This document shows, in pieces, positions 44,067-52,870 of a DNA stretch of 64,000 nt. Numbering within the stretch: position 1 is the first letter of the stretch; each line of letters opens with the position of its first letter. The stretch spans positions 1,426,001 through 1,490,000 of the forward strand of contig NZ_CP113916.1 in NCBI RefSeq assembly GCF_029395455.1, written 5' to 3'. Under the pieces are notes generated by a model, which did no database searches, was not told where the DNA came from, and worked only from the letters and a program-made list of their open reading frames with translations. The position numbers were made by a program, and so were the translations under genes. This DNA comes from Lactobacillus sp. ESL0785 (lineage in GTDB: Bacteria; Bacillota; Bacilli; Lactobacillales; Lactobacillaceae).

Positions 44067-44724
44067 GATGCTCCTTCTCCTCAAAAAAACCGTTTAAGTA
44101 ATAACGGATTTGCTGTTCAGCCTCTCTTGTCAAATCAATCGTAAAATCGGGATAAGTTAAGGCTACTTGCTGGTGGTTAAAACTTGTAAGTGCAGACATA
44201 TTCATCAAACCACTGATTATCCCGCTTTGAATAATAAATAAGTGACTAAACTGCCCCTGAGTCAACAAATGCTGGCTTTTTTCTTCTAGTAACTTTCCTA
44301 ATTCAGAACTAATTACATACAATTGATCACGCCACTTAATTGTTTCAACCATATTAGCTTTGCCCTCTAGAATTGGGCCGCGAATAGCATTTAGCCGAAC
44401 TAATTCAGCATGATCAGTAATTAGTTCATGCGTCCACCCAATCATTAAATTAGTAAAATCTTGTCGCGTAATAATTGGCTCTTGGTTAATATTTGTCATG
44501 ATCTTATTAAAAAAAGAACAATATTTTTCAAGCAAAATACTCATAAATAAGTCTTCTTTGGACGTAAAATAATTAAAAATCGTTCCTTTAGCGACTCCAG
44601 CAGCAGCAGCAATTTGCTTCATCGTAATTTGCATATAGCTTTGTTTAGCAAACAGCTGCATTGCAACTTGCATAATTAACTGCCGCTTTTCTTGTTTTTG
44701 TTGTGTTGTGTGAATATTTGTCAT
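44044..44724 (-). CDS. TetR family transcriptional regulator
   Basis: 226 residues. The N-terminal helix-turn-helix is typical: IMQVAMQLFAKQSYMQITMKQIAAAAGVAKGTIFNYFTSKEDLF. The C-terminal ligand domain is unassigned. Its 3' end overlaps the LepA-like start, so the regulator and the GTPase are co-translated, and it probably autoregulates the pair. The inducer is unknown. A divergent or upstream partner on the right is the ABC-F gene, separated by a terminator. Confidence 0.92.
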   Translation of the reverse strand: MTNIHTTQQKQEKRQLIMQVAMQLFAKQSYMQITMKQIAAAAGVAKGTIFNYFTSKEDLFMSILLEKYCSFFNKIMTNINQEPIITRQDFTNLMIGWTHELITDHAELVRLNAIRGPILEGKANMVETIKWRDQLYVISSELGKLLEEKSQHLLTQGQFSHLFIIQSGIISGLMNMSALTSFNHQQVALTYPDFTIDLTREAEQQIRYYLNGFFEEKEHHEASTNS

Positions 44725-44784
44725 AATTACCTCTAATAGATAATATTATTACTCAAAAATGACCATAGGTCAATTTTAAACTAA

Positions 44785-44809
44785 TAAAAAAGATCAGTCT
44801 TCCTGATCT
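44785..44809 (-). terminator. terminator of the ABC-F gene
   Basis: Minus strand AGATCAG, GAAGA, CTGATCT followed by T6. Confidence 0.85.
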
Positions 44810-44814
44810 AACTT

Positions 44815-46359
44815 TTATTGATTCATTGTTTCAATATCGATTGTCTTATCAACCCAATCACCTTGAAAGAAATCTCGCTCATGACTAACAATAATCACGC
44901 CACCGGGAAAGTTAATAATTGCCTTCCGCAAAGCATCCTTAGTATCACGATCTAAGTGGTTAGTCGGTTCATCCAAAAATAATAAATTGGCTGGCTCAAA
45001 CTGCATCTTCGCCAGCTTAACTTTTTCTTGCTCGCCACCAGATAGTTTCTTCAGCGGACTCATCGCCTGCTGCGCCGTGACACCTAATCGGGCTAACGCA
45101 CCACGTAATTCTTTTGGCTTCTGGCGCTCAAATTCTTCCTGCAAAAATTGTAGTGGTGTCATATTGTTATTGGGCCAAGTTAAATCCTGCTTAAAATAAG
45201 CAAGCTTAGCCGTTGTCGATAACTCAAAATTACCAAAAATCGGCTTGAGCTGACTTAGTAAAGTTTTAAGTAAAGTCGACTTACCAATACCATTAAAACC
45301 AGTAATCGCTACTTTTTCATTGCCACCAACCGAGAAATTAAAGGCTTCCTTGACTAAGGCATGGTCATACCCAATTACCAAATCTTGGGTCTGCAACAGT
45401 AAGTTAGAAGCCGTCGCAACATACGGAAATTCAAACCGCGCCCGTCGATTAGCTTTAGGTGGATTAAGTACCTCCATGTGTGCCAACTGCTTTTCCCGTG
45501 ATTTAGCACTCTTAGACCGTGTTCCTGCCTTATTTTTACGAATATATGCTTCAGTTTTGGCAATTTTACGCTGTTGATTAGCATAAGCCTTAAGGTAGGT
45601 TTCACGATTAGCTGCCTTTTGCCGCATTGCCTGCTTTAACGTTCCTGTATAGCGCGTGATTGTACCGACATCAACATCAATAATACAATTGGTAATCCGA
45701 CCTAAAAAATCATAATCGTGACTGACAACAATAAATGCTCCTGTAAATGCATTTAAGTAATCAACTAGCCAATCAATGTGAGATACATCAAGATAATTAG
45801 TAGGCTCATCAAGCAGCAAAACATCTGGATTTTGCAGCAACAATTTAGCTAAAATAATTTTTGACCGCTGACCACCTGAAAGCTGGGCAACATCATGATC
45901 ATAACCTAATTCTGCTAAACCCAAACCAGACGCAACCCGTTCAATTTCAGTATCAATACCATAAAAATTATTCTCTTCTAAGTAAGTTTGAACTTTACCA
46001 GCCTTTTCTAATAGCTCATCAGCTCCACTTTCAGCATATTGGGCGTAAAGCTTATTTAATTCTTGCTCTTTTTGATAGAGCGATGCAAATGCTGTCCGCA
46101 AAAAGCCACGAATCGTTTCACCAGGCGTCAATTTGGCATACTGATCAAGATAACCAACATCAACTTTATTCTGCCACTTAACTTGACCTTCATCCGGCAG
46201 CATTTCTCCCGTTAAGATTTTAATCAGCGTTGACTTACCAACCCCATTTTGTCCCGTGACTCCCATATGATCTTCTTTATTAAGGACAAAATTTGCATCT
46301 TCATATAAAGTCTTATCAACAAAACTCTGTCCCAGATTTTTAACCGTTAATAAACTCAT
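44815..46359 (-). CDS. ABC-F family ATPase
   Basis: 514 residues with two ABC cassettes and no membrane helices. Cassette 1: GQNGVGKST, LSGGQRSK, LLLDEPTNYLD. Cassette 2: GFNGIGKST, LSGGEQEK, LFLDEPTNHLD. The basic linker at about 235-300 (RQKAANRETYLKAYANQQRKIAKTE and GTRSKSAKSREKQ) is the P-site tRNA interaction motif region. ABC-F proteins act on the ribosome, as housekeeping factors or antibiotic protection factors. Which class this belongs to cannot be judged here. Confidence 0.92.
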   Translation of the reverse strand: MSLLTVKNLGQSFVDKTLYEDANFVLNKEDHMGVTGQNGVGKSTLIKILTGEMLPDEGQVKWQNKVDVGYLDQYAKLTPGETIRGFLRTAFASLYQKEQELNKLYAQYAESGADELLEKAGKVQTYLEENNFYGIDTEIERVASGLGLAELGYDHDVAQLSGGQRSKIILAKLLLQNPDVLLLDEPTNYLDVSHIDWLVDYLNAFTGAFIVVSHDYDFLGRITNCIIDVDVGTITRYTGTLKQAMRQKAANRETYLKAYANQQRKIAKTEAYIRKNKAGTRSKSAKSREKQLAHMEVLNPPKANRRARFEFPYVATASNLLLQTQDLVIGYDHALVKEAFNFSVGGNEKVAITGFNGIGKSTLLKTLLSQLKPIFGNFELSTTAKLAYFKQDLTWPNNNMTPLQFLQEEFERQKPKELRGALARLGVTAQQAMSPLKKLSGGEQEKVKLAKMQFEPANLLFLDEPTNHLDRDTKDALRKAIINFPGGVIIVSHERDFFQGDWVDKTIDIETMNQ

Positions 46360-46590
46360 TGTCCATCCCTTTCACGCAAAACAACTTGTTCTAGTATATA
46401 ATAAAGTTTATTTTTTAGCTCAAGTAAAAAATTGTCAGCAAAGCAAAAAGAACTCAAAATGAGTCCCTTCTTGTAAAAACAATTAGAATTTTAATGACTA
46501 GTGCTTAATTTATTTTGTCTGTGGTTATGAATTAAAAACAGTTGCTACTCGTGAAAACAATAAATAGATCAAAAAATAATTTTAGTTTTA

Positions 46591-46758
46591 TTACAGATTT
46601 TCCCGTTCCTGTTTTTCATAATCACGAAAAGCTGCCATCTGATCTTGATCCAATCTCTTAATCGGTCCCTGATTATCGCACAAGTTAATTTGAATATCAT
46701 CCTGTTCAATTAAATAAATTAGACTTATTAATTCAGGAAGAATAACATCTTGGGTCAT
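46591..46758 (-). CDS. small conserved-looking acidic protein
   Basis: 55 residues from the ATG at 46758, preceded by TTGGAGG at a good distance; the longer frame begins before the ribosome site. Sequence features: ILPELISLIYLIEQDDIQINL, then a charged tail QDQMAAFRDYEKQEREN. No family is recognised. The strong ribosome site supports translation. A TTATCGC...GCGATAA inverted repeat lies 34-70 bases upstream. Confidence 0.6.
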   Translation of the reverse strand: MTQDVILPELISLIYLIEQDDIQINLCDNQGPIKRLDQDQMAAFRDYEKQERENL

Positions 46759-46773
46759 TTTCGCTACCTCCAA

Positions 46774-47105
46774 CTATAAATATATTTTCATTTATCGCCA
46801 TTATTTTACACATTATAGAAAGCGATAACAACGATTACTACTTCGAAATATAGAATGCATCATCACGAATATTCATCGATCTATTTTTATTATATTCAAA
46901 TTTTATATTGCATAGTTTAATGTGTAAATAATTTTATCAATATCAGTTAACTTTTGAAAAAAAGTTTTAAAAATTCGCTATTATTTAGTTTTGATTGCAT
47001 CATTGACCTTGATAAAAAGATAGGCTTCTTTTTAAAATAATGCACCAGTAATAAGTTAAATTGTAGTTATTGTTCATTTTAATTTAATGATTTTGCAATT
47101 TTACA
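46774..47105. other. 332-base AT-rich spacer
   Basis: Contains an inverted repeat TTATCGC (46792-46798) / GCGATAA (46822-46828) close to the small gene, a possible operator. The remainder up to the leader promoter is AT-rich with no coding potential that I can support. Confidence 0.4.
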
Positions 47106-47134
47106 TTGAACAGCTAAATAAATTGTGCTTTAAT
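47106..47134 (+). promoter_or_regulatory. promoter of the Tyr-leader/permease/sulfotransferase operon
   Basis: TTGAAC, 17 bases, TTTAAT, each one or two bases from consensus. Transcription would begin near 47141, giving a leader of about 280 bases ahead of the permease. Confidence 0.55.
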
Positions 47135-47166
47135 TGATATATCATTAAGAGAAAGGACTAATCACT

Positions 47167-47235
47167 ATGCAACACTTACTACCAACAATTAAGCGATATT
47201 ATGCAGGCGTTTTTTATACCTATTATGGTAAATAA
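47167..47235 (+). CDS. tyrosine-rich leader peptide, 22 residues
   Basis: ATG to TAA, 22 codons, behind the good ribosome site GAGAAAGGA. The peptide ends RYYAGVFYTYYGK: five Tyr codons (all TAT) plus one Phe within 11 codons, an extreme bias. The stop is followed directly by the first arm of a chain of alternating hairpins. This is the standard arrangement of a ribosome-mediated attenuator leader, where stalling on scarce charged tRNA-Tyr changes downstream folding. It is too short for most gene callers. Confidence 0.75.
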   Translation: MQHLLPTIKRYYAGVFYTYYGK

Positions 47236-47398
47236 CGTCCGTTAATCATAGATACGGACCAAGATGAACCGTATCTAGCTCGCCTAATTGCAACCTGCTA
47301 GATTAATACCTAGCAAGTGTGCATTAACATTGTGATGTTCTATATAACAAGTTCCAAAATGGACATGTTAGGTTTTTAATCTAGCATGCCCATTTTTT
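47236..47398 (+). promoter_or_regulatory. multi-hairpin transcription attenuator between leader peptide and APC permease
   Basis: Mutually exclusive stems: GTCCGT (47237-47242) with ACGGAC (47254-47259); GATACGG (47251-47257) with CCGTATC (47269-47275); CTAGC (47275-47279) with GCTAG (47297-47301); GCTAG with CTAGC (47310-47314). An antiterminator pairs CCTAGCA plus TGTGCATT (47309-47325) with AATGGACATGTTAGG (47358-47372). The terminator is AAAATGGACATGTTAG (47356-47371) with CTAGCATGCCCATTTT (47381-47396), followed by a T run. No T-box, SAM or other known riboswitch signature is seen. Confidence 0.75.
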
Positions 47399-47423
47399 AA
47401 TAATTAAATTGAGAGGAAGAAAA

Positions 47424-48815
47424 ATGAAAAATAAAAATTTAGGAGATAAATTGGACTTTTGGTCTATTGTCTTTTTAGCAATCAACACAACGATTGGCTC
47501 GGGTATCTTTTTAACCCCTGCTAGTGTTGTCAATCAAGCCGGCAGTATGTCATTATGGGTTTATCTAATTGCAGCTATTTGTGCAGCAGCTTTTGGCATT
47601 TCATCAGCATCAGCGGCCAAGTATGTCGTTAAATCTGGGGCTTCTTATGCTTACTCTAAAGCTGCCTTTGGTGACAAGTTAGGCTTTTACATGGGGATTT
47701 TACGGTACTTTGCGGCTAGCGTTACTTGGTCGGTTATGGCTACAGGAGTTGTCAAATCCACGATTTCTATTTTCGGTGGCAATCCCAATAACACCACTTC
47801 CTTAACAATTGGCCTTTTACTGCTGGTTGTCCTCATCACCATCATCAACCTTTTTGGTCAAAAAGTCGTCAAATACGTTATGAACTTGGCCACCATTGGC
47901 AAACTTGCAGCTCTTATTTTAATTATTGTAGCTGCAATTATCCTCATGATTACCACGGGAGCAACTCATCATCTAGCAGAGGTTGACCAAATTCGCCAAA
48001 ACGGTCATAAAATCGTGCCAGCATTAACTACTAGCGGTTTAGCAATGGCAGTTGTTTCTGCCTTTTACTCTTTTATGGGCTTTGAATCAGTTGCTTCAGG
48101 AGCTGAAGACATGGAGCAACCAGAAAAGAATTTACCGCGGGCAATCCCGCTATCAATTTTTATCATTGCTTTTATCTATATGGGCATTATTGCAGTTGCA
48201 TTAAAGCTTGATCCGAAGGCCTTAATGACTACTAAGCAAGTTGTTGCAATCAGTGCAATTTTTAAAAATGATATCCTCCGTGACCTTATTCTTGTTGGTG
48301 CTCTCATTTCAATGCTTGGGGTTAACATCGCTGAAAGTTTTAGTATTCCGCGGGTTTTAGAGGCGATGGCCAAAGAAGGCCAATTATCTAAGAAGCTGAC
48401 TAAAAGAACAGCTCGAAACTTTCCAATTAGAAGTTTTTTTATTTCAATTATTTTGGTAATTTTAATTCCGATGGCTTTTCAATTTAACATGACCAACCTA
48501 ATTACGTTAACTGCAATGGTCAGTTTCGTTGAATTTGTTGTTGTCCCCCTTGCCGTAATCCGGTTTTACCGGGGTACTAACAAAGAAAAAGTCCTAAACG
48601 CTCCTAAGAATGTTTGGACTGATGTTGTTATTCCGATAATTTCAATTATTCTTGTTGGCTTTTTACTAATCGAATACAACTGGAAAGTGCAATTTGGCGT
48701 GATTATTAATGGTAAAGTTGTCGGCATTAACTGGTACGCAATTGCGATGATGATAGTTGGCTTTATTGTTTTACCACTATCAATGGCATTACTAAACAAA
48801 TTTGAAAATAAATAA
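47424..48815 (+). CDS. APC family amino acid permease, probable aromatic amino acid or amine substrate
   Basis: 463 residues from the ATG at 47424 behind GAGAGGAAG; an upstream in-frame TTG lies before the ribosome site. About 12 helices. Helix 1 has the APC substrate motif NTTIGSGIFLTPASV, and the region FMGFESVASGAEDMEQPEKNLPRAI is typical of APC amino acid/polyamine transporters. Substrate cannot be read from sequence; the Tyr-rich leader and the following arylsulfotransferase-like gene point to tyrosine or a phenolic relative. It is co-transcribed with the next gene (29-base gap). Confidence 0.85.
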   Translation: MKNKNLGDKLDFWSIVFLAINTTIGSGIFLTPASVVNQAGSMSLWVYLIAAICAAAFGISSASAAKYVVKSGASYAYSKAAFGDKLGFYMGILRYFAASVTWSVMATGVVKSTISIFGGNPNNTTSLTIGLLLLVVLITIINLFGQKVVKYVMNLATIGKLAALILIIVAAIILMITTGATHHLAEVDQIRQNGHKIVPALTTSGLAMAVVSAFYSFMGFESVASGAEDMEQPEKNLPRAIPLSIFIIAFIYMGIIAVALKLDPKALMTTKQVVAISAIFKNDILRDLILVGALISMLGVNIAESFSIPRVLEAMAKEGQLSKKLTKRTARNFPIRSFFISIILVILIPMAFQFNMTNLITLTAMVSFVEFVVVPLAVIRFYRGTNKEKVLNAPKNVWTDVVIPIISIILVGFLLIEYNWKVQFGVIINGKVVGINWYAIAMMIVGFIVLPLSMALLNKFENK

Positions 48816-48844
48816 ACAATAATAATTTTAAGGAGAATTTTTAA

Positions 48845-50275
48845 ATGGGTAGAAATATTTTTCCAACAGGAACAGTGACCTATAATCCTGCTAAAACATG
48901 GAGTGGCTACACCATGTTTAATGCTGGTGGCGTTGGTGCGATTTTAATTGATATGTCAGGAAAAGTCGTCCACCAATGGCGTGGACTGCAAGGCTTTCCT
49001 AATAAAATGATTCCCGGCGGTAAAATTTTTGGTTCACTTAGATGCCGCAAACGCCTAGATGCTTACCAAGATTACGCTGACATTACTGAAGTTGACTGGG
49101 ATGGTCAGATTGTCTGGAGTTTTAACCACAATCAAGAAGTAATTGATCGCGATTATGGCAAAACTTGGGTTGCCCGCCAACACCATGATTACCAAATCGC
49201 AGGTAATCCTGTTGGCTATTTTGCACCCGGACAAACTACCAAAGACGATTTTAACAAAGTGCTGCTACTAACCCATAATAATCTTAAAAAACCGCGAATT
49301 TCACCACAGCCTTTACTTGAAGAAGTCTTGCTTGAAGTTGACCGTAGCGGAAAAAAACTCTGGTCATGGCATATTACAGATCATTTTAACGAATTTAATC
49401 TGTCTAATCTGCAAAAAAATGCTATTTTTCGTGATCCTAACACCCATGAAGACAGCTTCAATGGTGCTGGTGAAGGTGACCTATTCCACGTTAATTGTGC
49501 CAGTTACTTAGGACAAAATCATTGGTACGATGAAGGTGATGAGCGTTTCAAACCTGACAACATTATCATGGATTCCCGCGAAGCTAACATCATGTGGATT
49601 ATTGATCATCAAACTGGCAAAATTGTTTGGCAAATTGGCCCAGATTATACCACAAGTACTGCTTTACAAAAGTTAGGACCACTAATTGGCATGCATCATA
49701 CCCACATGATTCCCCAAGGATTACCTGGAGCTGGCAATATTTTAGTCTTTAATAACGGCGGCTGGGCAGGTTACGGTGCCCCAGATCAAACTTCACCAAC
49801 TGGTATGAAAACAAGTCGGATTGATACTTCACGTGTAATTGAATTTAATCCTGTGACCCTAGAAGTTGTCTGGTCATTTGGCGCAACTGATATTGCAAAC
49901 AGTCATACACCCTTTCACCGTCACCACTTCTACTCACCGCTTGTTAGCAGCGCCCAACGATTACCTAACGGTAACACGCTAATTGATGAAGGGACTGAAG
50001 GACGCTTCTTAGAAGTAACACCAACTAAAGAAATCGTTTGGGAATACGTCTATCCCAATCTTGGTGATGGATTAATCTTCCGTGCTTACCGCATTCCTTA
50101 CGAATGGGTACCGCAAGTAACCAAAGAAGTACCTAAAGCAGTCATACCACCAGATAATGCTGACTTTCATCTTCCTGGCGCAGCTGATCCTCGTCTACTA
50201 GAAGACAGTGCGGTTACCGTTGAACAAGCAGCTGGTTATAACAATAATCCTGCAAAATTTAACGACGAAATTTAA
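48845..50275 (+). CDS. arylsulfotransferase (ASST) family protein, no signal peptide
   Basis: 476 residues behind AAGGAG. Repeated W/G-rich blades (GKVVHQWRG, GQIVWSFNHN, GKKLWSWHITDHF, GKIVWQIGPDY, LEVVWSFG, KEIVWEYVYP) indicate the six-bladed propeller of PAPS-independent arylsulfate sulfotransferases. Candidate catalytic histidines sit in LIGMHHTHMIPQG and FHRHHFYSPL near AQRLPNGNTLI. Such enzymes move sulfate from one phenol ester to another. Characterised AssT is periplasmic, but here no export signal is seen, so a cytoplasmic role on imported phenols is inferred. Confidence 0.82.
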   Translation: MGRNIFPTGTVTYNPAKTWSGYTMFNAGGVGAILIDMSGKVVHQWRGLQGFPNKMIPGGKIFGSLRCRKRLDAYQDYADITEVDWDGQIVWSFNHNQEVIDRDYGKTWVARQHHDYQIAGNPVGYFAPGQTTKDDFNKVLLLTHNNLKKPRISPQPLLEEVLLEVDRSGKKLWSWHITDHFNEFNLSNLQKNAIFRDPNTHEDSFNGAGEGDLFHVNCASYLGQNHWYDEGDERFKPDNIIMDSREANIMWIIDHQTGKIVWQIGPDYTTSTALQKLGPLIGMHHTHMIPQGLPGAGNILVFNNGGWAGYGAPDQTSPTGMKTSRIDTSRVIEFNPVTLEVVWSFGATDIANSHTPFHRHHFYSPLVSSAQRLPNGNTLIDEGTEGRFLEVTPTKEIVWEYVYPNLGDGLIFRAYRIPYEWVPQVTKEVPKAVIPPDNADFHLPGAADPRLLEDSAVTVEQAAGYNNNPAKFNDEI

Positions 50276-50285
50276 AGCTATCTTA

Positions 50286-50328
50286 GTAGCAGCCTAATAT
50301 TCTAGTGAATATTAAGCTGCTACTTTTT
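50286..50328. terminator. terminator after the arylsulfotransferase gene
   Basis: GTAGCAGCCTAATATTC, TAGT, GAATATTAAGCTGCTAC then TTTTTAT. It ends the plus-strand operon; dapF is convergent. Confidence 0.85.
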
Positions 50329-50354
50329 ATATGCAAATATACCGCAATTTACTA

Positions 50355-51335
50355 TTACTTAGCGGCAATCAACTTTAAATACGCTTCCTGCTCATCTGTC
50401 GGCATAACTTTAATCTGTTCCTGTTTAAACCGTGCTTGGTGCAAAAGTTCTTCCGGTACTTGCAGCTTTGCTATTACTGTTGCATTGCCAATCAATTCCA
50501 ACCAATAATCTGTCTTAGTATGGTGAATTTTAGTTTTAACAAAGCCCCCCGGATTATAAATTGTTAACAACTTATCCACAGTTACTTGTTCAGGAGCTGC
50601 CAGATATCCTGCAAGACTAGCAGCCGACATACCTGTTCCACAAGCATTAGTGAAGCCAACACCGCGTTCATAAGTTTCAACAAACAATTTATTCGGCCCC
50701 AAAATTTGAGCAAAACTAACATTCACTCCATTAGGAAAATAAGGATTAACCTCATTTAACTTACGCCCCAAATATGCCAAACTTGGATGCGCAGCGTGAA
50801 TATTAGTAACAAAGCTAATCAAATGCGGATTAGGTACAGCAACGGCAGTGAACTTTAAGTCAGCACTTAACTGTGGTAATTTTTGGTTAATAATTTTGCT
50901 TGTCTGTAAATGCTGCCAACCAACAGAAGCTTGCGTAAACGACACTGGCGCAATCTCGACACTAAAGGCAGGAACACCAGCACCTAGAGCAGGATATTGC
51001 TTAACGCGCAAGTTAGCAGCAGCTGTTTGTACCCAGAATTCATGCTGGTGATATTTTTCTGCTAGATAACGTGCAACTGTACGTAACCCGTTACCACACA
51101 TTAATGCTTGCGAACCATCTTTGTTAAAAATACGCATCTGTGCTAATGCTTGTGTATTGTCTGCTGGCTGCACAACCAGCAAGCCATCACTGCCTCCTAG
51201 CAAGCCTGTTTGCGGATCCGCAATTTCAACTGCTAAACGTTGTAATTCACTAATTGTAAGTGGTCTTGCTAGTTCTGTTTGATCAAGTAAAAAGAAGCTG
51301 TTTTGTGAGCCATGAACTTTTTCTATATTCACCAT
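50355..51335 (-). CDS. dapF: diaminopimelate epimerase
   Basis: 326 residues. The two catalytic cysteines lie in MCGNGLRTVARY and TNACGTGMSAAS; EKVHGSQNSFFLLD is the N-terminal strand. It converts LL- to meso-diaminopimelate. It is longer than most DapF (about 275) owing to a C-terminal extension (LLHQARFKQEQIKVMPTDEQE). Five bases separate it from lysC upstream on the same strand. Confidence 0.95.
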   Translation of the reverse strand: MVNIEKVHGSQNSFFLLDQTELARPLTISELQRLAVEIADPQTGLLGGSDGLLVVQPADNTQALAQMRIFNKDGSQALMCGNGLRTVARYLAEKYHQHEFWVQTAAANLRVKQYPALGAGVPAFSVEIAPVSFTQASVGWQHLQTSKIINQKLPQLSADLKFTAVAVPNPHLISFVTNIHAAHPSLAYLGRKLNEVNPYFPNGVNVSFAQILGPNKLFVETYERGVGFTNACGTGMSAASLAGYLAAPEQVTVDKLLTIYNPGGFVKTKIHHTKTDYWLELIGNATVIAKLQVPEELLHQARFKQEQIKVMPTDEQEAYLKLIAAK

Positions 51336-51340
51336 TATTT

Positions 51341-52702
51341 TTAATCTCCCGCTATGAAAAAATTATGATAGATTTGTCGAACAGCTGCTGGCGCATCCTT
51401 CTTCTTGGTCCCCAACATAATCGAAATTCGTGATGCCCCTTGATTAATCATATGCACCCCAATATTTTGGGCTGCTAACGGAGCAATAATCTTCTCCATC
51501 ACGCCAATTTTGTTACGCATTCCTTCACCAACAACCATGATAATGGCATAATCATCAATCCACTCTAGACTATCTGGATGCAGCTGCAAGCGAATGTCTT
51601 GGCACATTTTTTCTCTGACGCCCTTAGTAAATTGTCGCTTATCAAAAATCACAGTTAAGTCATCAATTCCGGAAGGCATATGTTCATAAGAAATATGATA
51701 TTTATAAAAAATATGCAATAATTTCAAAGTAAAACCAACTTCGCGGTTTAACAAATAACGATGCAAGTAAAGTGCCGCAAAATGATCAGACGTTGCGACA
51801 CCAGTAATCACATTATCTGCATGAAAGTTTTTAGCGGGGACAATCATCGTACCCGCTAATTCTGGCTTATTAGTGTTCCTCACATTAATCGGAATCTGAC
51901 CAGCAATTGCTGGTAAAATTGCTTCGTCATGAAAGACCGAAAAGCCAGCATAAGATAATTCCCGCAACTCCCGATATGTCATTTTAGCAATCGGTCTGGG
52001 ATTAGACACAATTGCCGGATTAGCAGCATAAATTGCATCAACATCAGTAAAGTTTTCATATACTCGCGCATGAAAACCATTTGCTAATACGGCACCAGTA
52101 ATATCAGAACCACCACGAGAAAAAGTAGCAATCTGACCCTGTTTAGTTAAGCCATAAAAGCCCGGCACAATCAACCGGCCTTTTGGTAATTGGTAATTAG
52201 TTAAATTTTGATAACTGACCGGCAAAATCTGCGCATCTTGAGGTGCAGCAGATACCACTAATCCGAGTTCACCACTGCTAGCAAAGTGAGCATTTATGTT
52301 TAGTTTTTGTAAAACCATAGTCAATAACATGGCATTTAATATTTCACCATGTGCTTTAAATGCTGCTAATAAATAACTATTATTTTTATATGTTTTTGTT
52401 GGTAATTCTATTAAAATTTGTTTTAGCTGGTTTAATTTAGTATTTGTGACTTCAAAATAAGTACCAATTTGTTGGTACCGTGTCCAAATTTGCTGCTGAA
52501 TTGACTGAACATCTTGCTGTTGTAATACTCTATTTGCGTATTCAATCAATAAATCTGTGACTTTATCGTCATTTGCAAATCTTTTCCCCGGAGCTGATGT
52601 GACTACTACCTGACGCTCTGAGTCTGCCATAATAATCTTAATAATCTTCTCAAAATGCGGACCATCTGCTAATGAGCTGCCGCCAAACTTCACTACTTTC
52701 AT
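51341..52702 (-). CDS. lysC: aspartate kinase
   Basis: 453 residues. KFGGSSLADG is the kinase N-terminal motif; FSRGGSDITGAVLA and YENFTDVDAIYAANP follow. C-terminal ACT domains contain VVGEGMRNKIGVMEKIIAPLAAQNI and INQGASRISIM, the usual place for lysine feedback. It makes aspartyl phosphate, the first step of the pathway. It is divergent from the riboswitch-led lysA operon and I see no L-box on its own strand. Confidence 0.95.
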   Translation of the reverse strand: MKVVKFGGSSLADGPHFEKIIKIIMADSERQVVVTSAPGKRFANDDKVTDLLIEYANRVLQQQDVQSIQQQIWTRYQQIGTYFEVTNTKLNQLKQILIELPTKTYKNNSYLLAAFKAHGEILNAMLLTMVLQKLNINAHFASSGELGLVVSAAPQDAQILPVSYQNLTNYQLPKGRLIVPGFYGLTKQGQIATFSRGGSDITGAVLANGFHARVYENFTDVDAIYAANPAIVSNPRPIAKMTYRELRELSYAGFSVFHDEAILPAIAGQIPINVRNTNKPELAGTMIVPAKNFHADNVITGVATSDHFAALYLHRYLLNREVGFTLKLLHIFYKYHISYEHMPSGIDDLTVIFDKRQFTKGVREKMCQDIRLQLHPDSLEWIDDYAIIMVVGEGMRNKIGVMEKIIAPLAAQNIGVHMINQGASRISIMLGTKKKDAPAAVRQIYHNFFIAGD

Positions 52703-52837
52703 TTTTGTTAATCCTTTTTTAATAAAAATACAACTTAAATTTTAGAAAGATTATTTGCAATTCTAGCATTTATTTCGTAATCTGCAAGAAAAATATTTTT
52801 TATATTGGCATCTAAATTATTTTTTATATTAAAATCA

Positions 52838-52866
52838 TTGACATAATTCTAAAAATAATATAATAT
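52838..52866 (+). promoter_or_regulatory. promoter of the lysine riboswitch operon
   Basis: TTGACA (52838-52843), then a TATAAT at 52859 or TAATAT at 52861; the second gives the ideal 17-base spacer. The start of transcription falls near 52872, right at the beginning of the riboswitch. Confidence 0.75.
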
Positions 52867-52870
52867 TTAT

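Noticed and set aside
44815..46359. ABC-F gene as a specific antibiotic-resistance determinant
   Set aside because: ABC-F subfamilies cannot be told apart by eye and the gene lacks a resistance-type leader peptide that I can see.
47141..47400. T-box riboswitch before the APC permease
   Set aside because: No GGGTGGNACC T-box sequence or AG-box is present; the leader instead contains a translated Tyr-rich ORF and alternating hairpins.
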